In this document: one piece after another, positions 42,417 to 55,582 of the stretch
Numbering within the stretch: the stretch's first letter is position 1
Layout of the letters: every line of letters starts with the position of its first letter
Assembly: GCA_030247855.1 (NCBI GenBank)
Contig: JAPDRN010000005.1
Span: 124,001-188,000, forward strand
DNA from: Knufia peltigerae
Taxonomy: Eukaryota > Ascomycota > Eurotiomycetes > Chaetothyriales > Trichomeriaceae
Direction of reading: 5' to 3'
Length of the DNA: 64,000 bases
The notes under the pieces: generated by a model
The model's input: only the letters and a program-made list of their open reading frames with translations
What the model was told of the DNA's origin: nothing
Databases searched by the model: none
Position numbers and translations under genes: made by a program

Positions 42417-45400
42417 ATGGCGCCAGAAAAGCGCTCGGCACCCTCTGATAGCGATGACGAGAGCGACGCCGACCAACGTCGTGCCAGGCACTCATCGTCC
42501 ACACCCTATGGCTCAGAGGTATACTTCAAGTGGTATCATGATGGTGGCATTTATTGATATTTTCGTAGTCAAAGCGACGAAGGACCAACGACAAGTCCTC
42601 TACCGCTCAGCATCCCGATGCCTCCAGCGAAGTAGACGAAGCAAGTACTCCTCCATCAGATTTCGGCTCTGACGACGACGAAGATAATGGGGAGGCTGAG
42701 TTGGCTGCCACCCAGGCCATTGAAGATAGAAAGACCTCGAGAAAAGATCAGAATAACGAACCTGCTCTCCATGGCATCTTGGAGGAAGTAAAAGTGACCA
42801 ATTTCATGTGCCACGAAGACTACGAGTTTCACTTGGGACCGTTAATCAATTTCATCACCGGAAAGAACGGCAGCGGCAAGAGCGCGATCTTGACTGCAAT
42901 TGTACTCTGTCTTGGAGGAAAAGCTTCTGCTACAAATCGTGGTGCCCGGCTCTCGAATTTTATCAAAGAAGGCAAAGATCATGCGACTATCATATGCAAG
43001 ATCAAAAACCAGGGCGACTCAGCTTATATGCCTGATTTGTATGGGAGTACAATACAGGTCGAGCGGCACATCTCGCGAACCGGTGGTAGTAGTTTCAAAC
43101 TTAAGTCCGAAAGAGGCCGGATCATTTCGACCAGGAAAGCTGACCTGGAAGAAATCTGCGACCACATGATTTTGCAGATGGAGAATCCTATGACTGTCTT
43201 GTCCCAAGACCAGGCACGACAGTTCATCTCGTCATCCAGCGCGGCGGAAAAATACAAGCTGTTCATGAAAGGTGTGCATCTGGAACAACTCGACCAAGAT
43301 TACCGTATCATCGAGGAACAACAAGAAAACATCCATGCAAAGATCGAGACAATCCGTCCGGATCTGAAAGATTTGCAGAAAAAGCATGAAAGTGCAAAGA
43401 ATAAGCAGGAATTGTCGCGCAAGTATGACAGTATGCTTGATAAATTGCGTGATTATCGTCGACAGCTTGCCTGGGCTCAAGTCGCCGCCAAAGAAGCTCT
43501 GAGAGAAGACTATCTCCAGCAAATCCAGGAAGCTGATACCAAGATCCAGGAGGCCGAGGCCAAAGTCGGACAGCTCGATCAGGTGTTTCAGCAATCCGAA
43601 CAAGCTGCGTCTGCTGCAGTTGAATTCTACAGTGATGCTGTAGCTGTCGTTGCTCGGCTTCAAGAAGAGAAGGCAGAGGCAAAGGCAGACCAGGATGATA
43701 TAAAAAAGGAAACCCATGATGCTCACGCCGAACAACGGAACATTCGCTCGGAGTTGCAAGCGGCCGACGAAACAATACGCGCCAAGACCCAAGAAATCGA
43801 ACAGGAAGAGCAAAGACTCGCCGAGCTCAATGGAGGTGGTGCGGCAAGGCGCATTGCAGAGCTTCAACATGCCCATGAAGCCCTTAAGGAGGCAAAGCAA
43901 GCAGAAGACGATCATAAAAGACAAAGAAATGAACGGGAAGCAGATATTGAGCGTATGGGGGGTCTCGAGACAGCCGCCCAAGAGGCACTTACAAACCATC
44001 AGGAGCGACTCAGGCAACAGAAGAACAATCTCCAGCAGCTGAGCCGCAATCGTGCCAATGCTGACTTGGCGTTTCATCCTAACATGCCAACGCTGTTGAA
44101 GGCTCTTGCAACAGACACAGGGTTTCAAGAGCGGCCCATCGGTCCCCTCGGCAAGCATGTCAGACTTCTCAAACCCGAGTGGTCGTCCATCATTGAGAAG
44201 TCTTTCGGTAATACTCTCAATGCCTTCATTGTGACCAACAAACGTGACGAAAAGCATCTGAGCGATGTCATGCGACGTGCCAAAGTACAAACCCCGATAT
44301 TCATGATCAACAATCAGCACCCAATGGACATTGCTGCTCACGAGCCTGATGCGCGATTCGATACGGTGTTGCGAGTTCTAGACATTGACAATGAACTTGT
44401 GAAGAGACAATTGGTCATTGCTCATCACATTGAACAGAGTATCTTGATTGCAGACATGTCCGAAGCTTCTGAGACATTATTCGGAGGACGACCGCTCGAA
44501 AAAGTGAAGCGCTGCTACTGCTTCAGTGCAAACAGTAAGCTTCGTGGCGCATGTCTGTTTTACCGTGGTGCGCAAGCAGCACAAGATCCGGTGCACGAAT
44601 ACCTTGGAACTCCGCGGACGAAGACTGACGTCGAAGAATCTATCCGGAGGCAGCAAGCTCTCATTGCGGAAATGAGTGAACAGCTGCGCCGGCTGGAGGA
44701 AGAATACCGTTCTGCTCGCGATCACCATGTGAAAGCGCAGCAAGCGCTTCTACGTCACGACAGGGCATCAAGAGACCTAAAGATTGCCGTGCAGGAAGCT
44801 GACGATCAGGTGGATCGACTAAATGACGAGATCAAGCAGGATAACGCCGAAGAGGGTAGTTTGGAAGTTATGCGGAGCACGTTGCGGAACGCCCAAGAGC
44901 AGAAAGGAATCCATGAAAGTTCTTTCCAGGACGCAGTAAACAATCTCGATGTCTTGAAGGGGAAGCTCAGGACCGCCACTCGACAGCTGGCTGAGTTGGA
45001 CGCTCGTATCGCAGAGGCTCAAGAAGCAGCAGACGAAGCACAACGCCGAGCGCAAGAAGCCGATAAGAAACGAGCATTTGACCAGCGCGAGAAACAGCAG
45101 GCTGAGTCTCGAGTCCAGGACGGTGTGGGGGACCGTGAAAAGTTGGTGAGCAATCTAGCAGACTTGGACGACACGATTGCCACATTCACGGAGCAGGCTC
45201 GGCAAGTTTCAGAGAGGGTTAACATTCCCGAAGGGGAAACCTTCGAGAGTCTTGACAAGCGCTACAAGAGATTATACGAGGACTATCGCAAATATCATGA
45301 TCGGATTGGAGATCGGGAACAAATCGCTGCTGAGGCGACCCGGTGCAAAAAGGCATTTGACACTGCACAAAGGGAGTTGCAGAGTCTCGAGAACTTGCGA

Positions 45401-45953
45401 GACAAGCTTCAAGAAACGATGCAACAGCGTAAAGAGCGCTGGAAGCTGTTCCGAAGCTACATATCAGCCCATGCAAAGGCCCAATTTGGTTTCATGCTGA
45501 GTGAAAGAGGCTTCCGGGGCAGACTGATCATGGATCATCATCAAAAGCTGATGGACTTGAAGGTGGAACCCGACATCACCAGGCGTGACGGTTCAGGAAG
45601 AAGCGCTCGTACCTTGTCGGGTGGCGAAAAGTCCTTCTCGCAAATCTGCTTACTGCTTGCCATTTGGGAAGCAATGGGGGCTCCGATCAGATGTCTAGAT
45701 GAATTTGATGTTTTCATGGATGCGGTGAATCGAAGCATCAGTGTAAACTTGCTCATCGAGGGCGCTCGACAGAGTATTGGACGACAGTTTATCTTGATCA
45801 GCCCTGGATCGAAATCAGACATCCCGCGAGCTCCGGATGTCAAAGTTAATGAGTAAGTCACTGACCTAGCACTGAAAAAGATCCATACTGACGTTCACCA
45901 GGGTTGCTGCACCAGAGAGAGGCCAAACAAGACTGGTTCTTGCATCAGCTTAG
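42417..45953 (+). CDS. smc6: SMC6, structural maintenance of chromosomes protein
   Basis: Large ATPase subunit of the SMC5/6 complex, acting in the nucleus in recombination repair and replication fork stability. Exons are 42417-42518, 42569-45852 and 45902-45953 (introns 50 and 49 bp), giving 1145 aa. After an acidic N-terminus come VTNFMCHEDYEFHLG and Walker A (GKNGSGKSAILTA), LSQDQARQF, a long coiled coil, and the hinge near residues 500-620 (GPLGKHVRLLKPEWS). The second coiled coil leads to the ABC signature LSGGEKSFSQICLLLAIW and Walker B CLDEFDVFMDAVNR. The short last exon restores the conserved tail ending RLVLASA. Nothing unusual is seen. Confidence 0.96.
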
Positions 45954-47682
45954 GCTCGAGGTATTGCACCTGCACTCGTAAGGCAGCCTATTGTGGTATG
46001 AAGCAGCACGAAGATGCGCGATAAATCAGGTGCTGTATCCGAGCTCGGGTGTCTTGTCACAGTCGGGACGACAACCTTGTGTATCCCAAGCGGCTAAGCA
46101 TCGCTACGTGAGATGACGGCCTTCGATTACTTGGTCGGTTTGATGGACAGCCGTATGGACCTCGACCCATTCAGTAATGCTGCTAGACTCAGTACGGTCT
46201 TGTGCGACCGTACGTGTTCCGCCGAGCCTCTCTACATCAATCATTGCACGATCCCGTCATCTTTTTTACACGAGCCAGTTTATCCTACGGCCTCCCAAAT
46301 ATGTGCGTTGCTGGTTTTGTTGGCAAAACAGTGTATCACCTGTACTGCCGTGCTCTAGCCCTAGCCAAACTGACCCGACCCTCTGGCCCGGTACGATATG
46401 CCCTTCCGCAGTGAGCACCCGATGCTAGGTTTTTGCTCACCGATACTTACTTGACCACCACCGACATAGCATAATGCTAATGGGGCATAAAACGTTTGTC
46501 TTTCAGTTACCGACATGCAACTTTGGTGTCTGTTGGCACACAGAAGAGTATCTTGCAGCATGTTCACTGCCTCATCCTTTCCATACCGAAAGATGTCGAC
46601 TGGCGTACACAACCATCAGCAATTTTTATATCCTGCGCCGCAAAGGGGTTTGACGTACAACAAGCATGGAACCGGGGCCTTGGAGACGTTTTTTGGGCTT
46701 TATAGAATGAGCGACTTGCAACGGAAGATTCTAGCCAGATCCCTGTCTCACACCAAGCCTAGCAAGACGAGAAATTGCGGCTGTGTGCCCCCTTGCGTTA
46801 GGGGAAGGTAAGCCTGGCAGCTCATCCGCACTCAAATCACTGGGACACCGGGTAACTTTCATCAGCTGTCCTTGCAAAAGACCACAGGGTCCTGGCGTGT
46901 GTCCGAAAAGCTGTGTGTGTCCGTGCAATTGATATGCAACAAGCCAGGAGCTTATGGAGGGCCTATGTTACGGTTGTGACGATTAGAGGCTGGATGGGAA
47001 AGGGGCCAATATGTCGATGGTCTTCGGTGTGATAACCCACTTTGCCCACCTTAGCCTGTGAAGAGTACAGCCAGTCTGACCATGTAGTCGCTAGAGACAT
47101 ACATATGTTCTTTGTCTGAGTGGAATTTACAATAGAAACGTATGGAAGGCCACTGTTGGAGGCAGCCTCGCACCGACTAAATACTATAGGCCAAGGCTGA
47201 AGATGGCCGCAAAAGGAATAGTCGAATCAATTGTCTTGGCGGCACAAGGTTCCAATGGACCAAGTCACTAACAACCTGCATCACCGCCATCGCTATTCGA
47301 AAACCACAATTCAGCTTTCCCACTTAGAATCTCTCAATTGACCAACAGCCTCAGTCTCACTTGACCTACTAGTCCCAGTCAGAATCACTTCTGACCATCT
47401 CATTCTACCATACAGAGACCAATTCCTCTGAAAGATTCACCACTCAACCACAAAGCACGAGGCAAACACAAGTCGCTCGCCGACACAAAAGGCTAACAAA
47501 CAAAGCCTGATCCTCAACTTCACTCTCCCCTACACCGCCTGCGACCTTCTCTCCGCGAGGGCGTGACCCTGATTTCGAGATCGAAAGTCTTCACTTGAAG
47601 CACACCTCCATCTCTGTGGCGCACATACGTTGCCCCTCCATCATCATACCTTCATAACAAGCCACCTCGAACTAATCCAAAA
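45954..47682. other. Intergenic and DHH1 upstream region
   Basis: No supported gene in 1.7 kb; small overlapping frames at 46113-46811 have no domain. From about 47280 the plus strand is rich in C, T and A (for example CTTCTCTCCGCGAGG), like the leader of a strongly expressed fungal gene, so DHH1 may have a 5' UTR of several hundred bases. Confidence 0.5.
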
Positions 47683-49221
47683 ATGACGGACGCTTTAGCA
47701 TCACAGCTAAACAAGACCTCGTTAAACGACGGTGCAGACGAGAGCAATTGGAAAGAGTCACTCAAAATCCCCAACAAGGATACTAGACAACAGACTGAAG
47801 ATGTAACGGCTACGAAAGGTCTCGATTTCGAGGACTTCTACATCAAGCGCGAGTTGATGATGGGAATCTTTGAGGCCGGATTCGAAAAACCCTCACCTAT
47901 TCAAGAAGAAACCATTCCAGTTGCCCTGACCGGTCGAGACATCTTGGCCAGAGCGAAGAACGGCACCGGGAAAACCGCGGCCTTTGTCATTCCTACCCTC
48001 GAGAGAATCAACCCGAAGAACCCAAAGACGCAGGCGCTCCTGCTTGTCCCGACTCGAGAACTTGCCTTACAAACATCACAAGTCTGCAAATTACTCGGCA
48101 AACATCTCGGCATCAATGTCATGGTCACCACTGGTGGCACTGGTCTGAAAGATGATATCATTCGGCTGGGAGAGACGGTGCACATCATCGTCGGCACACC
48201 TGGCAGAATCCTCGATCTTGCAAGCAAAGGTGTTGCAGATCTATCTGAATGCCCCATCTTTGTCATGGACGAGGCTGACAAGCTGCTGTCACCCGAGTTC
48301 ACCGTGGTCATTGAACAACTACTTGGTTTCCTTCCCAGAGATCGACAGGTCATGCTTTTCAGCGCAACATTCCCCATGATGGTCAAGACATTCAAAGACA
48401 AACACATGCGCAATCCTTACGAGATCAACCTTATGGACGAATTGACGCTCCGCGGTATTACTCAGTTTTACGCTTTCGTCGAAGAGAAACAGAAGGTTCA
48501 CTGCTTGAACACTCTGTTCTCCAAACTCCAGATTAACCAGTCGATCATCTTCTGTAACTCTACAAATCGTGTCGAGCTCCTCGCGAAGAAGATCACCGAA
48601 TTGGGATATTCTTGCTTTTACTCTCACGCCAAGATGCTGCAGCAAAACCGAAACAAGGTCTTCCACGATTTTCGTGCTGGTGTCTGCCGAAATCTGGTCT
48701 GTTCCGATCTTCTCACTCGTGGTATTGATATTCAGGCTGTCAATGTGGTGATCAACTTCGACTTCCCCAAGAACGCTGAGACCTACCTCCACCGAATCGG
48801 CCGTTCTGGTCGTTTTGGACATCTTGGTCTGGCCATCAATCTGATCAATTGGGACGATCGCTTCAACTTGTACAAGATCGAACAAGAGCTTGGTACCGAG
48901 ATCCAACCAATTCCCCAATCCATTGACAAAAAACTGTATGTATATGACAGCCCGGAGAACATTCCTCGACCGATGCCTCCTCCGGCTCCGGCTTCTAGGG
49001 CCAATAACGCTCCTATGATGTCAGCAAACGCTTCCATGAGCCCTAATGCGAATGGTCAAGGCCAAGGTCGACGACAATACAATCAATCCAATGGATATGG
49101 ACAACAGTACAACAATCAAGGACGAAGCGGATATAGGGGTCGCGGCCGCGGTCAGGGTGGTCGAGGTCGTGGTGGCTATGCTCACCAGGCAGCAGCTCCT
49201 GTCGGTCAAACTGCACAATAG
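47683..49221 (+). CDS. dhh1: DEAD-box RNA helicase DHH1 (DDX6 family)
   Basis: ATP-dependent RNA helicase that promotes mRNA decapping and translational repression in P-bodies. 512 aa in one exon. Helicase motifs appear in order: the F-x17-Q region (GFEKPSPIQEE), AKNGTGKT (motif I), PTRELALQ (Ia), GTPGR (Ib), DEAD in FVMDEADKLL (II), FSAT (III), IIFCNSTNR (IV), SDLLTRGIDIQ (V) and HRIGRSGRFG (VI). The C-terminal 90 residues are low-complexity, rich in Gln, Asn and Gly with RGRGRGQGG repeats, typical of filamentous fungal DHH1 and fitting phase separation. The helicase core is nearly invariant in the family, so the call is firm. Confidence 0.97.
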   Translation: MTDALASQLNKTSLNDGADESNWKESLKIPNKDTRQQTEDVTATKGLDFEDFYIKRELMMGIFEAGFEKPSPIQEETIPVALTGRDILARAKNGTGKTAAFVIPTLERINPKNPKTQALLLVPTRELALQTSQVCKLLGKHLGINVMVTTGGTGLKDDIIRLGETVHIIVGTPGRILDLASKGVADLSECPIFVMDEADKLLSPEFTVVIEQLLGFLPRDRQVMLFSATFPMMVKTFKDKHMRNPYEINLMDELTLRGITQFYAFVEEKQKVHCLNTLFSKLQINQSIIFCNSTNRVELLAKKITELGYSCFYSHAKMLQQNRNKVFHDFRAGVCRNLVCSDLLTRGIDIQAVNVVINFDFPKNAETYLHRIGRSGRFGHLGLAINLINWDDRFNLYKIEQELGTEIQPIPQSIDKKLYVYDSPENIPRPMPPPAPASRANNAPMMSANASMSPNANGQGQGRRQYNQSNGYGQQYNNQGRSGYRGRGRGQGGRGRGGYAHQAAAPVGQTAQ

Positions 49222-51091
49222 TTCGGGGGAACTATCCGGCGTTGTTTTGATCTAGCGATTGTGTTTTTTTTTTGTTTTCTTTTTACGGCGTTCGACCTAC
49301 CACCATGATCACGAGGGTCTATGATATGCGAAATGCGCAAGCTTGGAGTTCGATTGATCATGGCTAATACAGGCTTCTATCTTCTACCGGATCTGTACAA
49401 CAGTGTCCGTATGGGTTTTTGCTTTCTTCGCGTTGGGCGGGGCGGAGCTTTCTGGATGATGAAGATCGGGTATAAAAGGCTTTTTCGTCCCGTGGCATGC
49501 GCGCGGGCTTCGCGAGCATCGATGACCGGATTGATCATGACACTGCATTGTCATGAAAATGGGCCGTTTCGTTTTCTTGGAGTGGCTGATGAGCGTTGCT
49601 ATCCACAAAAGGAAGGGGTCGAGCAGGTCTCAAGATAGGCACGGCAGGTCTGCATGGCGTTTGTATGGGCTTTTCTTCTTACCTCCATGCTGATGGCATA
49701 TCAATCACCCAGTTACGCGACGACACTTTCATTCTCCCCTACGACATGAAACATTTGTTTTCCTTCTCAGAATCATCACGACATCCCAAGGTTGACGTGC
49801 CAAGGCATCATTACATCTTTACTACGACGCAACTACCAAAACTCTCACACACCCTACTCCGCATCAATATCATTGAAGGTACGGACTGTTTCGACCTTTT
49901 CTTCTCATCATCGACGAGGGCAATGATAACGATAATGGTTTTCCATTTCACCACCACACCCACCACGATTCCCATTACCGCCATCACCCACGATTCCTCG
50001 ACTCTGTTCCTCTCAATGCCCCCTTCCTCGTCAACGTACTAGATACGCCGAGGAGAGGCTAATCCTCTGGCCATCATTGTATCTTCTCGACCACATACAT
50101 CCACTGGCAATCAAAGTTCTGCCATACATACAGCAATAGTCTTGTACTTGCCTTGCCGCGGCGACGCCCGATTCTATCTTTTATCGATGAACGTCAAAAG
50201 TACAAGCACTCTTTTATTTTCTTGTGTGTATGCAAGCAGAAAACAACACAAACGTTCACAAGCGCAGCCACAGCACGGCACATGCAAGTTTCAACCTTCA
50301 GATCAAGACAGACTTGTGATGGGAACAAAACACAAAACAAACAAAAAAAAAGAATAGGAGGGAAGCCGAAAAAAAGTCGGAATGCCGAGTTGGTTGAGGT
50401 CGAGGTTTGTTTCATTTGATGACTCGCCCAACCATCAAGAAAAACTTTACTCCGGTGGACGTGCGAGAGGAAGACTCGGCCGATGACTTGGACAAGGGCA
50501 AAGTCAATGGCTTTTGAAGATCAAGACGAAAATGAAATCAGAATGAAAAGGACGAGGATGCTTAGCACTCTTACTCGCAGAGTTTCCGGGTTCGTTGGCA
50601 AAGGTCCAGGGAAGATTTTGGGGGGCTGTCTGCTACCTCGAGTTCTCATCGCTGTAAATTCCCTAGCTAGCCAGCCACCTATCTTGGCCTCTCCAAAAAT
50701 GAACAAGAAAGCCATTCTTCCCTCTGTCCTGATGACCACCTACTTTTTCCCTTTGACACTTTGGTTGGTTTGATTCTTGTGTGTGTGTGTGCGTGTGTCC
50801 AATGCCTCGATTCTTCTATGCCCTGGCGGATGGGAAAAGAGTCAACCGCCCTCCCTACCCTGCGCCGCCCACAACTACAAATTCTATCTCGCTCTCGAGA
50901 CCCTTTTCATTCTTTTCCAGTGAGAATCCGCTGTCCATCACACAAGACTACTCCCACTGACCGTTCTTTCAGATGTCACCAAGCAGTTCAACAGTAGATG
51001 GATCCACCGACACACCAATATCCATCGCGACGACCAGGTAAAATTGAGGACTGGGAAACACCAAGACCGAGGTGAAAAAACCGAACAGGTC
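49222..51091. other. Intergenic between convergent genes
   Basis: 1.9 kb between the 3' ends of DHH1 and POM152. Short frames have no domain. T-rich and A-rich runs (49265-49283, 50340-50352) may belong to 3' ends. A GT microsatellite lies at 50778-50798. A long DHH1 3' UTR is possible. Confidence 0.5.
50778..50798 (+). repeat. GT dinucleotide microsatellite
   Basis: About ten TG units with one C interruption. Confidence 0.8.
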
Positions 51092-54000
51092 TCAATAGGT
51101 CAACCTCTTTTGCCCACCATTCTTCCCGGGCCCACCACCGGAATTCTTGTGGCTCGGTTTCGTGTACGAGCAATATCTGTCCTTGATACTGACGACCTCG
51201 TAGACACCCTCGTCGCTGGCACGAATCACCTTGGTAAACGCATCGGAGGTGTCGTGCCGAGTCTCCAACACTTTGGGAGCAGAGCGGCTGCTTCTTTTGG
51301 CGTTTTCGGATCGTATGTACCTGTTCCCCAGAGCAAGAAGTGTTAGTACTTGTACTCATCCAGACAGTCATCACAAACAGGATCATCAAACCGAAGGGGC
51401 GGAGGAACAAGAAATGAGGAAGAGAAACATACGTAAACTCGAATGGTGGCGTTCCGGTAAATGAAAAACTGATGTCGACTTCTCCACCCTCGTGGATATC
51501 GCTGACCAGAGTCTTGCCGCGGCCCATTTCGACGGTCGGATAAGGGTGAATGACCTTTTTGATCTCTTTTCTCGCTCGACATTTGCCATTACCCATGGCA
51601 TTGTCGCTGACACCAGTGATTACAAAATCACCAGGGGACTCGGCGAGACGTCTGAACTCGTTTCCAGTAACATGAGCCTTGCGCTCACGACCTTGAAAGG
51701 TATAGTAGACGTCAAAGGGTGGTTGGCCACTGAGGGAGAATGACACGTGCTCCCCGACACAGAAATCGTCGTGCGACTCGAGGGCGAGGATCGTAGGTGG
51801 GGACGACACGAAGATGCGCACGGATGAAGGGTCGGATTCGAGAATACTTTCGCAGCCACGGCTGTCCCTCACAGACCGGATTGATACGCTGTGCGTGCCT
51901 AGATCAAGCGTGGATCGAGACAAGGGCCATGCGTACGTGCTAGACTGGATGTCTTTCTGACGAATGATTTCCGGTCGTGAAGAAACGCCGTGGTGGACAA
52001 TGGCAATTTCGATACTGAACGGCGGAACACCGTTGAAGGTGATGGGGATATTTTCGGTTTCCGCTTCGACGCTGGCTGTGAAGCTTGGGTCGTCCTTGCA
52101 ATACCCGTACGTCTTGCCAGGCTCGCTGAACTTGGCGCTTGGCGGAGCATACACTTGCTGCTTGACAACGAGAGGTTTGAAATGTCTCTTGTCGTGTGGG
52201 TAGCGATTGTCGCTGAGCTCGTTCAGTGAGTAGGTATATTCTCCGGCTCTACTCGTGTCGAGGTTGATCGTTGCACTGCTCCCAGCAAAGCTGCCCTCCT
52301 TGTTGCTTACAGCTGCTGGGCCTTTTAGTGGCTCAAACCTCTGTTGGTATTTGATGTGATAAGGTCCGTTTCCACTGAAGCCCAGGAAAAGGGAAGATTC
52401 GTCATTTTGGCAGACCGGAGGCTTTCGTACAGATCCGGCGTTGTCTCCCTGGACATCGGAGTCTTTTATGGCCATTGTCGGTCGAGGTATCCAGGTAACT
52501 TCGAACGTGTTGGCTTTGGCGTCAACCACACCTGGGCAGCTGTCGTGTACTGAAATGATCTCATACGTTCCTGGTCTGTCAACTGCAAACACCGAGTTGG
52601 CATTAAACAATTTTTCTTCGAAAGAGCTGTCAGGGTGGTCCAGGTTTCGAATGCGGACAGCCCATGGGGAGTTGCCTTTCAATCTGAGTGGCAATTGAAT
52701 CGTCTTTCCATCCATCGCCAGTGTTGATCGTTTGCCGTCAATCTCCCCGAAGCCTGCGCGAGGCTGTTCGGGTCTAATCTCGATTTTTCGTTGATCTTTC
52801 AAAGGAGTCCGGCAACCTGATTTGTCCTGAACTCCGGTTAATACAACATCATAGGCTCCTCCTTCCTTGAAACCAGGGAAAAAGATCGTATGCAGGTCCT
52901 CTTCCGATTGGACGCTATGCTTCTTCCTCTTGCCGCCGTGTACGAGCTCATAATCAAGCTTCCATGGTCCTTGGCCAGCCAATGCCACTTGTACCGCGAC
53001 AGGTTCATCGAGACAAGCCTTGATAACCTGCGCGTTAGGGTGAAAAGCTGCGGATGCTGGTGGCATGATATCTTGCTGGAAGACGTAATCCTTGTCTTTC
53101 AGAGATCTCGGGCCATAAACACTATCTTCAATCTCAAGGACATTGTAGATATAAGAGCCGGCCGCATTCTCGAGGAGCTCAATTCCACCACGCATACCAG
53201 AAAACGACTGTTGCTTGACACGAGCCTGACCTTTATGAGTAATGGTGTATCTCACTTTGAAAGGTGGAGTGCCTGTGAAATCCAAGTTCAGTCTCATGCC
53301 AATGGGAATTCCAGCACACTGGTCAAAAACATCTTCTTTCTCGAGAGCGAGGTCTGGTTCTGGAGGGTTGAACAACAGACAAGAAGAGGGCTCCACGATC
53401 TCTCCATGACAGAATTGGCTGTCGATTGACTCAATATTGTACCGTCCAGGTTTTTGCACCTGCGGCCGTGACCGATCGTTGACCATATCGAAACTGAATT
53501 CTTCTGTGGGCGCGTTCTCATCTTCGGTGTCCGGATGAAAGGTGTATTTAACTTTCAATGGCCAATCGGACGGAGGTAAACGGCTTGCTGATTGAATACT
53601 TATTGGGAGACCGGTCGATACTCCTCTTCGTACAGGTATCAGTCCGCCTTGCTTGGAGTCAGGGAAGTTCAGGCCGATCCGAGGTCTGTTATGAACAGTC
53701 AGGCTTTGAATTCGAGGAGTGTGAGGGTTCTTTGGGTTGCTCGAATCGTAAGTCACTTTATTTCCTAGGCCATCTTCCACCTCTTCTACCGTATACGAAT
53801 AGCTTCCATTCTGATGGAGCGACTCATTGATTTCAAAGGTTTCAGTGGTCGACCTGGTCCAGCCCATCTGAGGTCGGTTGAGATCCACCACTGCCTGAGC
53901 GGCCTCCTCTTCAGAAACATAGCCTGAGTCTGGACGCGGCTGAACGTTCTGCACAATTGAGCTTAATTGCTTGTGATTGACAGTCTTGCTGTACTTCACT

Positions 54001-55046
54001 TTGAACGGAGGCACACCAGACAGTTGCAATGCCACATTGCTGAGATCTCCTGTGCACCGATTTTCTGAAACGGTTGAGATGGAAGCCTTGGGGCATTGCA
54101 CAACTGCAACATCAAAACTCCGCTTTCGCACTTCCAGTTTCGTCGTGTCTATAACACGATGGAGCTGATATAGCCCTTTTTTGGATACAGGATATCGCAA
54201 AGTTCGAGGACTGTTAGTCTCGGACCTGGGGATTCCTGCATCAGCATGCTTCTTCATTTGCTTGGCTTGCTTGCTGCCGATTAGAATTGTTTCCACCTCA
54301 TTTGTGTCGAGATCAAATCTTTGTAATTCGATTGAGATGGGAGTTGTCTGATTGATTTGGATGGGTATATCGATAGTTGGATTGGAAGAATCCAGACAAA
54401 ATGATTTCTTCTCGGGGTTCAGGATCGCCGAGCCCTCCGGGAGGATATGAATGATTTGCTTTCCCAAAATGATGGAAGAATTATGTAGAATGTCGGCGGG
54501 CTTGACTCGTGTCTCTGAAATTGCAAGTTCCCTATCATATGCAACCTTGACCAAAGCTCCTAACCAGGACATCAGCGGAAGGGGGATTCTATACATTAGA
54601 AAGGCATTCGCGATAGCATGCAAAAGCCATATTGTGAAGGTGGTCGCAAATGAAAACTCCAGCCAGGGAATTCTGAAGGCAGGAAGAGCCACGAAGAAGG
54701 CAGCATCTATTCCTATCCATTTCAAGAACAGCCATGTCGAGTCAAGGTCGTTCTCCACACCGAACGAGTTGTATAGTCTCCATGCAGTCAGAGCAATGTA
54801 AAAGGCGAAGACATAGAATCTTTGCGACGGAGCGTCCACTACTTCTGTCGGGATAAATGGCTGGCCCGTGGACCTGGCATCTACAGGTACCTTCGTTGGC
54901 TGCTTCGTGGCGGGCACGGCTCTTCGAGAAAATGGCGAACCTGGCGAGCCAAAACTCGAGCCGTCGTCGGGATTTGAGGTACGGAAACGAGGCTGTGTTT
55001 GGGGAGTAGTGGGGAAGGCCGACCGCAGTCGCGGCGTTTCGTTCAT
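51092..55046 (-). CDS. pom152: Nuclear pore membrane protein POM152
   Basis: Integral nucleoporin of the pore membrane ring (Nup210/gp210 counterpart). Exons are 51433-55046 and 51092-51320 with a 112-bp intron, giving 1280 aa. The N-terminal 80 residues are polar and face the pore. They are followed by hydrophobic segments near residues 75-160 (including FYVFAFYIALTAWRLY and FSFATTFTIWLLHAIANAF) that anchor it. The rest is a luminal chain of Ig-like repeats, each marked by GxPPF or GNGPY-like turns (SGVPPFKVKY, TGTPPFKVRY, NGVPPFSIEI, TGTPPFEFTY). Splicing the intron restores the expected C-terminus TYIRSENAKRSS...TKVIRASDEGVYEVVSIKD. Length and repeat layout fit filamentous fungal orthologues. 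Confidence 0.95.
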
Positions 55047-55582
55047 TGCACCATGCGGCTGTGAACAGTCCTCCTCTTTTGATTGAAATGTATTGTTCTC
55101 GTGGTGTCAATCCACTCAAGGATGTTGCAGGTCTCGTGGTGCAGCGCTAAACTCGATATCGTGGTTTGAATTTGTTGTGAGAGTGGCAAGATATACAGCT
55201 GATGCGGCAATCTACAGAAGTAAATAGTGCCAGCAGCGCAAAATTGGTTGTTAAGTTGAACAAAGAAAAGATCCAGTCCGAGAGAACGAGAATGATTTCC
55301 TCCAGACGCAGTCGCGTTTTCTCCAAGCGCGTCATAGTGCAGAATCGCTAGCCTTGCCAGCCTCGTCAGCCTCGTCAGACTCTAAAGGGCTTGGCGTTGA
55401 CTGGCAAGGCTGTGGTGACCCTGGAGGACTCGATTCTCCAGATCACAGCAATGTCCGATTTAAAGGTTTCGACAGCTGATAAAACTACTCTTTTTGAACA
55501 TCTTCTAAACATGTGTTGCGTACTCATCATCATTAGTGTGCACTTAGACATACACACTATGTCATTTATCGTTGATGCAAGA
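55047..55582. other. Intergenic
   Basis: POM152 promoter and 3' flank of the next minus-strand gene. A short CAGCCTCGT repetition is near 55355-55375. A tRNA-like A-box was considered and rejected. Confidence 0.5.

Noticed and set aside
43232..44341. 369-codon open frame antisense to SMC6
   Set aside because: Leu/Ser/Cys-rich reverse reading of a coiled-coil region, a common artefact of Gln/Glu/Lys-rich codons.
46113..46811. Overlapping short frames between SMC6 and DHH1
   Set aside because: No domain, no splice-consistent extension and no start context. Taken as non-coding.
55130..55175. tRNA-like A-box (TGGTGCAGCG) before POM152
   Set aside because: The following B-box-like GTTTGAATT is degenerate and far too close, and no cloverleaf can be drawn.
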